From Bowmanella dokdonensis (GTDB taxonomy: Bacteria > Pseudomonadota > Gammaproteobacteria > Enterobacterales > Alteromonadaceae): DNA of 64,000 bases. The position numbers and the translations under genes were made by a program. Under the pieces are notes generated by a model, which saw nothing but the letters and a program-made list of their open reading frames with translations, was not told the DNA's origin and made no database searches. The stretch is taken from contig NZ_JAFKCV010000007.1 of the NCBI RefSeq assembly GCF_017254865.1, positions 166,970 through 230,969 on the forward strand, written 5' to 3'. Of this stretch, positions 56,034 through 64,000 are shown piece after piece. Positions within the stretch are counted from its first letter, which is position 1; each line of letters opens with the position of its first letter.

Positions 56034-58004
56034 ATGTTAGCCGAACTCGGGCACTTTTCACTGGTACTGGCGCTGTTTCTGGCCATCCTGCTGAGCGTTT
56101 ACCCCCTGTGGGGCGCCCAACATGGCCAGGTACAACTGATGCGGGCGGCCCGGCCGCTGGCCGTCGGTATGTTCCTGTTTACCGCCTTTGCCTATCTGTG
56201 CCTGACCCAGGGCTTCCTGGACCACGATTTCAGCCTGGCCTACGTGGCGCACAACTCCAACAGCCAGCTGCCCTGGTATTATCGCATCACTGCGGTATGG
56301 GGCGGTCATGAAGGCTCATTTTTGCTCTGGGTATTGATTTTCTCCCTGTGGACGGTGGCGGTGGCCCTGTTCAGTCGCAGTATCCCGCTGGAGATCCTGT
56401 CCCGGGTACTGGCCATCCTCGGCCTGGTGGGGGTGGGTTTTTATCTCTATATCCTGCTCGCCTCCAATCCTTTTGAGCGCCTGTTGCCTTTCTATCCGGT
56501 GGATGGGCGGGATCTTAATCCGTTGTTGCAGGACTTTGGCATGATCATCCATCCGCCCATGCTGTACATGGGCTATGTGGGGTTCTCGGTGGTATTTGCC
56601 TTCGCCATTGCCGCCCTGATCGCCGGACGCCTGGATTCCACCTGGGCGCGCTGGTCGCGACCCTGGACGCTGGCGGCCTGGGTCTTCCTGACCCTGGGGA
56701 TCGCCCTGGGCAGTTGGTGGGCTTATAACGAACTGGGCTGGGGCGGCTGGTGGTTCTGGGATCCGGTGGAAAATGCTTCTTTTATGCCCTGGCTGGTGGG
56801 AACGGCGTTGTTGCACTCCCTGGCAGTGACCGAAAAACGCAAGGTCTTCAAGTCCTGGACGGTACTGCTGGCTATCGCGGCATTTTCCCTGAGCCTGCTG
56901 GGCACTTTTCTGGTCCGCTCGGGGATCCTGGTGTCGGTGCACTCCTTCGCTTCTGATCCGACCCGCGGCCTCTTTATTCTCGGCCTGCTGGTGCTGGTCA
57001 TCGGCGGTTCCCTGTTGCTGTATGCGCTGCGTGCCCCGCAATTGCGTAGTACAGGACGTTATGAACTGCTCTCCCGTGAAACGATGCTGATTGGCAACAA
57101 TATCCTGCTCTCTGCCGCTACCCTGGTGGTGCTGATGGGCACCCTGCTGCCACTGGTCCACAAGGAGCTGGGGCTGGGCTCCATCAGTATCGGCGCGCCT
57201 TTTTTCGATCAGATGTTTATCTATCTGGTGATACCTTTTGTACTGTTGCTGGCCATGGGCCCAATCAGCCGCTGGAAGCATCAGCCCTGGCCAGCCCTGC
57301 GCAACCAGCTGTTGACGGCTTTTTCACTCAGTCTGGCCTGTGCAGCCCTGCTGCACTTTGGCACCGATGGTGCGTCCTATATGGCGACCCTGGGCATTCT
57401 GCTGAGTGTGTGGATTGTGTTCTCCACCGTGCAGGAAGTTCGGCAGCGGAGCGACGGTAAAGTAGCCCGCATCAGCCAGCTAACCGTCAGTCACTGGGGG
57501 ATGGTGATGGGGCATCTGGGCTTTGCCGCCATGATACTGGGCGTAGCCATGGTCACCAGTTACAGTCAGGAGCGGGATGTACGCATGGCAGCAGGAGAAA
57601 CCCTCAATCTCAACGGCTATGAGTTTGTCTTTCTCGGCGTCGAGGAATTGCAGGGTCCCAACTATGAAGGCCATGTGGCTAAGCTAGATGTGCTTAGAAA
57701 GGGTAAAAAGATCAGTCATCTGGAAGCCGAGAAACGCTTCTACCCGGTACAGCGCAGCATGATGACCGAGGCGGCGGTGGATGTGGGCCTGACCCGCGAT
57801 CTCTATGTGGCCCTGGGGGAGCAGTTGAACAACGGCGACTGGGCGCTGCGTATTTATGTTAAACCCTTCGTGCGCTGGATCTGGGGTGGCGCGATTTTAA
57901 TGGCACTGGGAGGCGTGCTGTCCATCTGCGATAAGCGCTACCGAATGGCCAGACTGACCCAAAGCGATGCTCCGGGCACCAGTCCCGCAGGAGCCCGGGC
58001 ATGA
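56034..58004 (+). CDS. ccmF: Cytochrome c heme lyase subunit CcmF
   Basis: The protein has 656 residues with about 15 TM helices and the heme-binding motif WGGWWFWDPVENASFMPWL. Histidine-bearing loops include VWGGHEGSFLLWVL and RSGILVSVHSFASDP. It joins heme from CcmE to apocytochrome c with CcmH and CcmI. The end overlaps dsbE/ccmG by 4 bp. Confidence 0.96.
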   Translation: MLAELGHFSLVLALFLAILLSVYPLWGAQHGQVQLMRAARPLAVGMFLFTAFAYLCLTQGFLDHDFSLAYVAHNSNSQLPWYYRITAVWGGHEGSFLLWVLIFSLWTVAVALFSRSIPLEILSRVLAILGLVGVGFYLYILLASNPFERLLPFYPVDGRDLNPLLQDFGMIIHPPMLYMGYVGFSVVFAFAIAALIAGRLDSTWARWSRPWTLAAWVFLTLGIALGSWWAYNELGWGGWWFWDPVENASFMPWLVGTALLHSLAVTEKRKVFKSWTVLLAIAAFSLSLLGTFLVRSGILVSVHSFASDPTRGLFILGLLVLVIGGSLLLYALRAPQLRSTGRYELLSRETMLIGNNILLSAATLVVLMGTLLPLVHKELGLGSISIGAPFFDQMFIYLVIPFVLLLAMGPISRWKHQPWPALRNQLLTAFSLSLACAALLHFGTDGASYMATLGILLSVWIVFSTVQEVRQRSDGKVARISQLTVSHWGMVMGHLGFAAMILGVAMVTSYSQERDVRMAAGETLNLNGYEFVFLGVEELQGPNYEGHVAKLDVLRKGKKISHLEAEKRFYPVQRSMMTEAAVDVGLTRDLYVALGEQLNNGDWALRIYVKPFVRWIWGGAILMALGGVLSICDKRYRMARLTQSDAPGTSPAGARA

Positions 58005-58570
58005 AACGTATTGCATTGTTCCTGCTGCCCCTGGCGCTGTTCCTGTTTATCTCCCTGTTCCTGTTGCAGGGCCTGTTTTCCGATCCCAGGGAGCGTGAGT
58101 CCAGCCTGCTGAACCGGCCGGTCCCGGCGTTCTCACTGCCGGATGTGATGGATGAGACCAGGATCTACACACCCGAGGTCTTTGAGGGGGAGGTGACCCT
58201 GCTTAACGTCTGGGGTACCTGGTGCGTCACCTGCGCCATTGAGCTGCCTTTTCTGACGGAGCTGAAAGAGCAGGGGGTGAGGATAGTGGGCCTTTACTAC
58301 GAGCAGAATCTGGATCCCGACTTTGGCGGCAAATCCATCGGGCAGATCCGGGCCGATATCCGTCAGAAGCTGGATCAACTGGGTAACCCCTATGCCTTCA
58401 ATATTTTCGATCACAGCCGTGATACGTCACTGGACCTGGGCGTGACCGGGGCCCCTGAAACCTTTCTGATCGACAGCCAGGGACGTATCCGCCTGCATCA
58501 TGTGGGCGATCTGAATCCGCGGGTCTGGGAGAGCCGGTTCGCTCCCCTTTACCAGGAGCTGACACAATGA
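58001..58570 (+). CDS. ccmG: Thiol:disulfide oxidoreductase CcmG/DsbE
   Basis: The protein has 189 residues. The N-terminal anchor is followed by a thioredoxin fold with the active site WGTWCVTCAIELPFL (C-V-T-C; E. coli has CPTC) and the cis-Pro segment GVTGAPETFLID. It keeps the apocytochrome CxxCH cysteines reduced. Confidence 0.95.
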   Translation: MKRIALFLLPLALFLFISLFLLQGLFSDPRERESSLLNRPVPAFSLPDVMDETRIYTPEVFEGEVTLLNVWGTWCVTCAIELPFLTELKEQGVRIVGLYYEQNLDPDFGGKSIGQIRADIRQKLDQLGNPYAFNIFDHSRDTSLDLGVTGAPETFLIDSQGRIRLHHVGDLNPRVWESRFAPLYQELTQ

Positions 58571-59007
58571 AGGGCTGGTGGCTGTTTGTGACCTTACTTC
58601 TGACCGCGGGGCCGGGTCTTGCCGAGGAGATCTATGCCTTTGAGACGGATGCCCAGCGGCAGATCTTCAAGGAGCTTACCGAAGAGTTGCGCTGCCCCAA
58701 GTGCCAGAACCAGAATATTGCCGACTCAGACGCTCTGGTGGCCCAGGATCTTAAGCGCAAGGTCCATGAGCTGATGCAACAGGGCTATGACAAGCAACAG
58801 GTCATCGACTACATGAAACAGCGTTACGGGGATTTCGTCTATTACCAGCCCCCGCTGAGTCCGGCCACGGTATGGCTGTGGCTGGGACCGCTGTTGTTTA
58901 TCCTGTTGGCGGCAGCGGTGCTGGTATGGCGGCGCAGGAGTGCCGGCAACCAGCTGGATCCCGAACTGCTGGCCAGGGCAGACAAATGGTTGGAGAAAGA
59001 TAAGTGA
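58567..59007 (+). CDS. ccmH: Cytochrome c maturation protein CcmH (CcmL-type)
   Basis: The protein has 146 residues. A signal peptide is followed by the redox motif LRCPKCQNQ and one C-terminal TM helix (VWLWLGPLLFILLAAAVLVW). It exchanges thiols with the apocytochrome. It corresponds to the N-terminal half of E. coli CcmH; the TPR half is the separate ccmI next to it. Confidence 0.94.
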   Translation: MKGWWLFVTLLLTAGPGLAEEIYAFETDAQRQIFKELTEELRCPKCQNQNIADSDALVAQDLKRKVHELMQQGYDKQQVIDYMKQRYGDFVYYQPPLSPATVWLWLGPLLFILLAAAVLVWRRRSAGNQLDPELLARADKWLEKDK

Positions 59008-60218
59008 CTCAGTTGTATGCAGGCCTGGCCGGATTAGCGTTGTTGGCCGGACTCTTTGTGCTCTGGCCCTTTATGGTGAGCAAATCAGGCCGGCGCCCCG
59101 ACAGCAGGAAACTAAATATCGAGCTGACCCGGCAACGGCTGGCGGAAATGCAGCGGGAAGTGGCCGAAGGGCTGATTGGTCGGCAGGACAAAGACCAGTT
59201 GGAGCAGGAGCTCAAAGCCGCACTGGCCCTCGAGCAGGACAAGGCCGACAGACCGCAGAGTCCCAGTCGCTGGATTTTGCTGGCCGGCTTGCTGCTGGCC
59301 GGTGTGCTGAGCCTCTACAGTTACTGGCAGGCTAATGAAATTGGCAACCTCCAACACTGGCGGCAGGCCAACGCACAGCTGGCTGAACTGGGCAGAAGGG
59401 TGGTAGTGGAAGCCGATCCCTCGGTGACCGCCGAAGAATTGCAGCAATTTGCCCTGGCCCTGCGTACCAAGCTCAAACAGCAGCCCCAGGCTCCCGAAGG
59501 CTGGTTACTGCTTGGACGCCTGCATGCGAGTCTGAACCGGCTCGATTCCGCCATCGAAGCCTATGAGAAGTCACTGGCGCAGGATCCGGGGCGTCCGGGT
59601 GCCCTGCTCAGCATCAGCCAGGCGCTGGTGATGACTGGCAGTGAAGCCAACCTGCGACGCGCCCTGGGCTACCTCAAGAGATTGCAACAGATAGAGCCGG
59701 ATAACCTCAGTGCCCTGGGCCTGACAGCCATTGCCGCGACCCAGTTGGGTAGCCAGGAACTGGCCCTTGACAGTTGGCAACAACTGGCCGCAACCCTGCC
59801 TGAAGGGGATCCCATGGCGTCTATGGTCGCCCAGAGAATCGCCGAGCTGACCGGCACAGGCCAGACCCGCGTGCTGATGACCATTAATCTGGCCGAGGGA
59901 CTCAAAAGCAAGCTGCCCGAACAGGGCTACCTGTTCTTGTTTGCCCGCGAAGCCGGCAGTGAAATGAAGATGCCTGCAGCCGTGGTCAGGGTGCCCCTGT
60001 CCGAGCTGCCAATGGAGCTGGAGCTGACGGATGCCAACGCCATGCTCGGCGACTACAAGCTGTCCAGCCTGACCCATGCGCAACTGATTGCCCGGGTCTC
60101 AAGGGATCCCAATGTGGAAACGGCCAGCGGGGAATTGCAGGGCGAGACGATGGTGGATATATCCCCCGGTACCCTGATGCAGGGACAAATCTTAATCGAC
60201 AAGGAATTAAACGAATGA
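59004..60218 (+). CDS. ccmI: Cytochrome c maturation TPR protein CcmI
   Basis: The protein has 404 residues. Two N-terminal TM helices flank a cytoplasmic loop with a leucine-zipper-like stretch (LAEMQREVAEGLIGRQDKDQLEQEL). TPR repeats (for example PEGWLLLGRLHASLNRLDSAIEAYEKSL) and a C-terminal periplasmic domain follow. It holds the apocytochrome C-terminus for heme attachment. It overlaps genes on both sides by 4 bp. Confidence 0.92.
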   Translation: MTQLYAGLAGLALLAGLFVLWPFMVSKSGRRPDSRKLNIELTRQRLAEMQREVAEGLIGRQDKDQLEQELKAALALEQDKADRPQSPSRWILLAGLLLAGVLSLYSYWQANEIGNLQHWRQANAQLAELGRRVVVEADPSVTAEELQQFALALRTKLKQQPQAPEGWLLLGRLHASLNRLDSAIEAYEKSLAQDPGRPGALLSISQALVMTGSEANLRRALGYLKRLQQIEPDNLSALGLTAIAATQLGSQELALDSWQQLAATLPEGDPMASMVAQRIAELTGTGQTRVLMTINLAEGLKSKLPEQGYLFLFAREAGSEMKMPAAVVRVPLSELPMELELTDANAMLGDYKLSSLTHAQLIARVSRDPNVETASGELQGETMVDISPGTLMQGQILIDKELNE

Positions 60219-61006
60219 GATCCATTTTACTGCTGTTATTGCCCGTGATTATGCTGGGGGGCTGTGCGTCCAACCAGGGCGCTGAACAGGCGGCAACGGC
60301 CAGCAGTCAGCCGGTGCAGGCCCAGACCCAGGACAGCCAGGCTCCCCGGGACCCGCTGGAGGGGATCAACCGCAAGATGTGGACCTTGAACTGGGATTAC
60401 CTGGATACCTATATCGCCAGGCCGGCAGCGGTTTTCTACCGGGATTATCTGCCGGACTTTGCCCGGACAGGACTTTACAACGCCGCCACTAACCTGGAAG
60501 AACCGGCCAACGGCCTGAACAATCTGCTGCAGGGTAAAGTGGGTGATTCGCTGGTCAGCGTCGGCCGTTTTGTTCTTAATTCCACCGTCGGCCTGTTGGG
60601 CACCATCGATGTGGCCAGTGAGATTGGTCTGATGCGCAAGGAAGAAGGTTTCGATGAGGTGCTGGGCGTGTGGGGTGTGGGCAATGGTCCCTTCCTGATG
60701 CTGCCTGGCATGGGACCGACGGATGTACGTGGCGGAGTGGGGGATTATGTGGACTCGGCCTACTGGCCGGTGGATGCCCTGAGCTGGCAGCTCAGCCTGT
60801 TCCGCTGGAGTATCGATGCCCTGGAAAGCCGGGTGCAACTGATGCAGCAGGAACAGATGATCAACGGTGCCGTGGACCCCTATGCGCTGGTGAAGGATAT
60901 CTATTTCCAGAACAAGGAATATGAAGTTAAAGACGGCCAGGTGGAACCTGATCCCAAGGAGCAGGAACTGGATGAGGATATTGAAGCCTATCTGGATGGC
61001 CTCTGA
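60215..61006 (+). CDS. mlaA: Phospholipid-transport lipoprotein MlaA (VacJ)
   Basis: The protein has 263 residues. A lipoprotein signal with lipobox MLGGCAS is followed by the MlaA domain DPLEGINRKMWTLNWDYLDTYIARPAAVFYRDYLP and GVWGVGNGPFLMLPGMGPTDVRGGVG. It removes misplaced phospholipid from the outer leaflet of the outer membrane with the Mla pathway. Its start overlaps ccmI by 4 bp, so it is transcribed with the ccm genes. Confidence 0.94.
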   Translation: MRSILLLLLPVIMLGGCASNQGAEQAATASSQPVQAQTQDSQAPRDPLEGINRKMWTLNWDYLDTYIARPAAVFYRDYLPDFARTGLYNAATNLEEPANGLNNLLQGKVGDSLVSVGRFVLNSTVGLLGTIDVASEIGLMRKEEGFDEVLGVWGVGNGPFLMLPGMGPTDVRGGVGDYVDSAYWPVDALSWQLSLFRWSIDALESRVQLMQQEQMINGAVDPYALVKDIYFQNKEYEVKDGQVEPDPKEQELDEDIEAYLDGL

Positions 61007-61093
61007 GCCGAGCGATAGGCGTTGACTTGGGCGGAAATTCCATCACCATAGTCAGCAGGCTTTTATCAGAACAACGAAAAACAGGAACAGCAG

Positions 61094-62368
61094 ATGGAGT
61101 TCAGTGAACTGAGGGTGGCCGTTATCGGTCTGGGCTACGTGGGGTTACCGCTGGCAGCCGAATTTGGCAAGAAGCGGCCGGTCATCGGCTTTGATATCAA
61201 TGCCAAACGTATTGCCGAATTGCAGCGGGGCGTCGACTTTACCCTGGAAGTCAGCAAAGAAGAGTTGGCCGAATCCCGGCATCTGAGCTTCACCGACAAG
61301 CTGGACGAGCTGGCCAGGGCCAATGTTTTTATTGTCACGGTGCCCACGCCCATTGACGGCTTCAAGCGGCCGGATCTGACCCCTTTGGTCCGCGCCAGTG
61401 AAACCATCGGCAAGGTGCTGAAAAAAGGCGATATCGTCATTTACGAATCCACCGTCTATCCCGGCGCTACCGAAGAAGACTGTGTGCCGGTGCTGGAGCG
61501 GGTATCAGGCCTGAAGTTCAATCAGGACTTCTTTGCCGGCTACAGCCCGGAACGCATCAACCCGGGTGACAAGGAGCACCGGGTTTCCACCATTAAAAAA
61601 GTCACTTCCGGCTCAACTCCGCAAGTGGCCAAAGTGGTGGACGATCTCTACCGGGAGATCATCACGGCCGGCACCCATCTGGCCAGTTCCATTAAAGTGG
61701 CCGAGGCGGCGAAGGTCATCGAAAACACCCAGCGGGACGTGAATATCGCCCTGATTAACGAACTGGCGATTATCTTTAACCGCCTGGGCATCGATACGCT
61801 GGAAGTCCTGGAGGCGGCCGGCACCAAGTGGAATTTCCTGCCCTTCCGCCCCGGACTGGTAGGCGGCCACTGTATCGGTGTCGATCCCTACTACCTGACC
61901 CACAAGGCTCAGGCCATCGGCTACCATCCGGAAATGATCCTGGCCGGACGGCGGCTCAACGACAGTATGGGCCAGTATGTGGTCTCGGAGCTGGTCAAGG
62001 CCATGATCCAAAAGGGTATCCAGGTGCAGGGCGCCAATGTGCTGCTGCTGGGCCTGACCTTCAAGGAAAACTGCCCGGATCTGCGTAATACCCGGGTCAT
62101 CGATATTGTGGATGAGCTCAAAGAATACGGTGTTAACGTGGAGATCTTCGATCCCTGGGCCTCTGCAGAAGAAGCACAGCATGAATACGGCCTGGAGCTG
62201 ATCCCTGAGCCGGTGGCGGGCAAATATGATGCAGCGGTGCTGGCGGTGGCCCACCACCAGTTCAGACAGTATGATCAGGCCCGGCTCAACGAGCTTTGCA
62301 AACCTAAGCGGGTCATTTACGACCTGAAATACGCCCTGGATAAGTCAATCACGGACATGCGACTCTAA
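61094..62368 (+). CDS. tviB: UDP-N-acetyl-hexosamine 6-dehydrogenase (TviB/WbpO-like)
   Basis: The protein has 424 residues. The Rossmann start [20 protein letters not shown], the segment [17 protein letters not shown] and the catalytic Cys in [15 protein letters not shown] mark a UDP-sugar dehydrogenase of the Vi-antigen TviB type. It makes UDP-HexNAc uronic acid. It overlaps the epimerase gene by one base, as tviB-tviC do, and probably opens a polysaccharide cluster. Confidence 0.9.
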   Translation: MEFSELRVAVIGLGYVGLPLAAEFGKKRPVIGFDINAKRIAELQRGVDFTLEVSKEELAESRHLSFTDKLDELARANVFIVTVPTPIDGFKRPDLTPLVRASETIGKVLKKGDIVIYESTVYPGATEEDCVPVLERVSGLKFNQDFFAGYSPERINPGDKEHRVSTIKKVTSGSTPQVAKVVDDLYREIITAGTHLASSIKVAEAAKVIENTQRDVNIALINELAIIFNRLGIDTLEVLEAAGTKWNFLPFRPGLVGGHCIGVDPYYLTHKAQAIGYHPEMILAGRRLNDSMGQYVVSELVKAMIQKGIQVQGANVLLLGLTFKENCPDLRNTRVIDIVDELKEYGVNVEIFDPWASAEEAQHEYGLELIPEPVAGKYDAAVLAVAHHQFRQYDQARLNELCKPKRVIYDLKYALDKSITDMRL

Positions 62369-63384
62369 TGGACAGATTTGAACAGCGACTAGATGAGATC
62401 AAACAATCCCCCCGCACCTGGCTGGTCACAGGCGTGGCGGGTTTTATCGGTTCCAACCTGCTCGAAGCCCTGCTTAAAGCCAACCAGAAAGTGGTGGGAC
62501 TGGATAACTTTGCCACCGGTCATCGCCGCAACCTGGAGGAAGTGCGCGAGCTGGTGGGGGAGAAGAAATGGCAGAACTTTCGTTTTATCGAAGGGGACAT
62601 CCGTGACAAGGCTGCGTGTGAGCAGGCCCTGGAAAACGTTGAGCTGGTGCTGCACCAGGCGGCGCTCGGGTCGGTGCCGCGTTCGCTTAACGATCCCATC
62701 ACCAGTAATGAAGTCAATATCAGCGGCTTCCTGAATATGCTCAACGCGGCCAAAGAGGCCGGTGTTAAGGCCTTTGTTTATGCCGCCTCCAGTTCCACCT
62801 ACGGGGACCATCCGGCCCTGCCCAAAGTGGAGGAAAATATCGGCAAGCCCCTGTCGCCTTATGCGGTGACCAAATATGTGAACGAGCTGTACGCCGATGT
62901 GTTCTCCCGCGCCTATGGCTTTCACAGCACCGGCCTGCGTTACTTCAACGTGTTCGGCCGCCGCCAGGATCCCGATGGCGCCTATGCGGCGGTGATCCCC
63001 AAATGGGCTGCCGCCATGAACCGGGGTGAGGACGTGTTTATCAACGGTGACGGCGAGACCAGCCGGGATTTCTGCTACATCGATAACGTGGTGCAGGCCA
63101 ATATCCTCTCCGCGCTGACCTCACTGGATAACAGTGAAGTGTTCAATGTGGCGGTAGGGGACAGGACAACCCTGAATCAGTTGTTCAACGCCATCAAGGA
63201 AGCGCTGGGGGAACAGGGCGTAACCTATAAGAAAACACCGGTGTACCGGGACTTTCGCGCCGGCGATGTGCGCCATTCCCAGGCCGATATCGGCAAGGCC
63301 GAGCGGCTGCTGGGGTATGCACCGCAGGTGCGTATCTTTGAAGGCATCAGCCGCACCATGCCCTGGTATATTGCGAATGTTTGA
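62368..63384 (+). CDS. tviC: UDP-N-acetylglucosamine(-uronate) 4-epimerase (TviC/WbpP-like)
   Basis: The protein has 338 residues of the extended SDR family. The NAD motif [34 protein letters not shown] and the catalytic Tyr/Lys in [15 protein letters not shown] are present. It converts UDP-GlcNAc(A) to UDP-GalNAc(A). Paired with TviB it gives UDP-GalNAcA for a capsule or O-antigen. Confidence 0.9.
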   Translation: MDRFEQRLDEIKQSPRTWLVTGVAGFIGSNLLEALLKANQKVVGLDNFATGHRRNLEEVRELVGEKKWQNFRFIEGDIRDKAACEQALENVELVLHQAALGSVPRSLNDPITSNEVNISGFLNMLNAAKEAGVKAFVYAASSSTYGDHPALPKVEENIGKPLSPYAVTKYVNELYADVFSRAYGFHSTGLRYFNVFGRRQDPDGAYAAVIPKWAAAMNRGEDVFINGDGETSRDFCYIDNVVQANILSALTSLDNSEVFNVAVGDRTTLNQLFNAIKEALGEQGVTYKKTPVYRDFRAGDVRHSQADIGKAERLLGYAPQVRIFEGISRTMPWYIANV

Positions 63385-63420
63385 GTGACAAGTTACGAGT
63401 AACAGGTAACTAGTGACAAG
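63385..63420. repeat. GTAAC/GTGAC-rich repeat, left flank of S23-like gene
   Basis: A stretch of GTGACAAGTT, ACGAGTAACAGGTAAC and TAGTGACAAG lies directly after the epimerase stop. The 16-mer ACGAGTAACAGGTAAC occurs again in the right flank (within 63796-63811), and similar units are at 42558-42640. Confidence 0.7.
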
Positions 63421-63431
63421 GAGGTCTCGAT

Positions 63432-63761
63432 GTGAAGACACATTTGGACTTATTGGCCTGGCAACTGGCGATGGATCTGGTGGAATCTGTCTATAAACTC
63501 ACTGACTCATTTCCGAAAGAAGAGCTGTACGGGTTGACCAGTCAGATGAGAAGAGCAGTTGTTTCTGTTCCTAGCAATATTGCTGAAGGTGCAGCCAGAA
63601 GCACGGATGCCGTTTTTATGCGTTTTTTGTTTATCGCCAAGGGTTCACTGAGTGAACTTTAAACCCAGCTTTTCCTGGTAGAAAGGTTGAAGTTCGTTAA
63701 CTCAGTATCAGCAGAACTTGAGAAGGTAAATCAGGTACGGGCCCTAACTAACGTCTTATAA
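63432..63761 (+). pseudogene. Four-helix-bundle (S23/IVP-like) protein gene with premature stop
   Basis: The gene starts with a GTG after AGGAGG (63419-63424). It encodes KTHLDLLAWQLAMDLVESVY, then SQMRRAVVSVPSNIAEGAAR and FIAKGSLSEL, the signature of 23S-rRNA-intervening-sequence-type four-helix-bundle proteins. At codon 77 a TAA (63660-63662) interrupts SEL-x-TQ, where homologs usually have SELETQ. The same frame goes on with TQLFLVERLKFVNSV to a stop at 63759-63761, giving about 109 residues if the stop were a sense codon. One base change (GAA to TAA) would explain it. The function of the family is unclear. Confidence 0.85.
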
Positions 63762-63790
63762 GAAAAATAAAAGAGCGGCAGGAAATTTAA

Positions 63791-63840
63791 AAGTAACGAG
63801 TAACAGGTAACAAGTTAGAGGTGACAGATAATGAGTGACG
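63791..63840. repeat. GTAAC/GTGAC-rich repeat, right flank of S23-like gene
   Basis: AAGTAACGAGTAACAGGTAA, CAAGTTAGAG, GTGACAGATA and ATGAGTGACG continue the repeat seen on the left side. Together the two flanks form direct repeats around a unit of about 0.4 kb that holds the S23-like gene. Confidence 0.7.
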
Positions 63841-63873
63841 GGGGCTGGTCGCAAAGCTTTTGACTAGCGGTTA

Positions 63874-64000
63874 TGATCTGCCCCCAATAAAGTAGACACG
63901 GGTTGCAAACTATTGTTTTTCAAATGCCATGGGGCTGACTCCACCGAGTGTCCCATGACGTCTTACTGTATTGTAATACTCTTCGATATACCACTTGGCT
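63874..64000 (-). mobile_element. End of an IS3-family insertion sequence
   Basis: The terminal inverted-repeat-like end TGATCTGCCCCCAATAAAGT begins at 63874 and has the TG start and TGCCCC core common in IS3-family ends. The rest of the element continues past the window edge. It lies 33 bp after the S23 right repeat. Confidence 0.75.
63910..63999 (-). CDS. IS3-family transposase (OrfB), C-terminal fragment at window edge
   Basis: The last 29 residues are visible and end at TAG (63912-63910): AKWYIEEYYNTVRRHGTLGG followed by VSPMAFEKQ. YYNTVRRHGTLGG-SP is the standard C-terminus of the DDE transposase of IS3-family elements. The rest lies beyond base 64000. Confidence 0.82.
   Translation of the reverse strand, partial: AKWYIEEYYNTVRRHGTLGGVSPMAFEKQ

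Noticed and set aside
56316..57281. Long minus-strand open frame opposite ccmF
   Set aside because: Antisense shadow with a biased Gln/His/Arg composition; ccmF is unmistakable on the other strand.
63385..63840. CRISPR-like or diversity-generating-retroelement reading of the GTAAC repeats and four-helix-bundle gene
   Set aside because: Repeat units are irregular with no unique spacers and no cas genes. No reverse transcriptase or template/variable repeat pair is visible, although the Avd accessory protein has the same general fold.

Overview
The window is a stretch of gammaproteobacterial chromosome, most likely from a marine or aquatic member of the Alteromonadales (Alteromonadaceae/Shewanellaceae relatives). 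This is inferred from gene content: a TonB2-type cluster with DUF3450 and TtpC, a thiC-thiDE-thiFSGH operon, an HBM-type chemoreceptor, a long-form pstC/pstA, and ccmABCDEFGHI next to FliK/FlhB-like orphans. No rRNA or tRNA gene was recognised, and coding density is high.

Layout. (1) 1-10.3 kb: the 3' part of a tandemly duplicated beta-helix protein, a small MITE-like element, a TonB-dependent receptor, then an operon DUF3450 - TtpC (ExbB-like) - ExbB - ExbD - TonB - TPR. This operon is preceded by four 11-bp-phased PhoB-box-like half sites. (2) 10.4-15.1 kb: single genes (solute-binding protein, acetyltransferase, HCCA isomerase-like, CBS protein, NDH-2, VOC protein). (3) 15.1-21.6 kb: a minus-strand thiamin operon under a TPP riboswitch. 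(4) 21.6-28.2 kb: a nitrogen/carbamoyl-type neighbourhood. It holds an N-carbamoyl-amino-acid/allantoate-type amidohydrolase facing a DUR3-like sodium symporter with two small membrane partners, then a divergent transcarbamoylase and an asparagine-synthase-like amidotransferase. (5) 28.3-33.4 kb: a membrane protein, a frameshifted PQQ sugar dehydrogenase, a porin with its own Pho boxes, a chemoreceptor and HU. (6) 33.6-45.5 kb: phosphate and polyphosphate genes: ppx and ppk1 on the minus strand, then pstC, pstA, pstB, phoU, a DUF47 protein and pit on the plus strand. pstS is absent from the window. (7) 45.6-53.1 kb: oxyR, an ECF-sigma/membrane/coiled-coil trio, a FabH-like synthase, MgtC, and an orphan FlhB-C/FliK pair. 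(8) 53.3-61.0 kb: the complete cytochrome c maturation operon ccmA-I followed by mlaA. (9) 61.1-64.0 kb: UDP-sugar dehydrogenase and epimerase genes that probably open a surface-polysaccharide locus, a broken four-helix-bundle (S23) gene flanked by direct repeats, and the end of an IS3-family element.

How it fits together. Phosphate is the recurring theme. Pho-box-like sites precede the TonB energy operon and the porin, and a weaker one precedes DUF47-pit. High-affinity Pst permease, low-affinity Pit, PhoU, Ppk and Ppx lie within 12 kb. The TonB operon and the neighbouring receptor and beta-helix protein may therefore serve uptake of a phosphorus-containing compound (inference). The most unusual metabolic signal is the transcarbamoylase at 24963-26036. 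It keeps the carbamoyl-phosphate-binding residues of aspartate transcarbamoylase but lacks the aspartate-binding loop, and it is translationally coupled to the symporter and faces an N-carbamoyl amidohydrolase. That set may form a ureide/carbamoyl-compound pathway not covered by standard pyrimidine synthesis.
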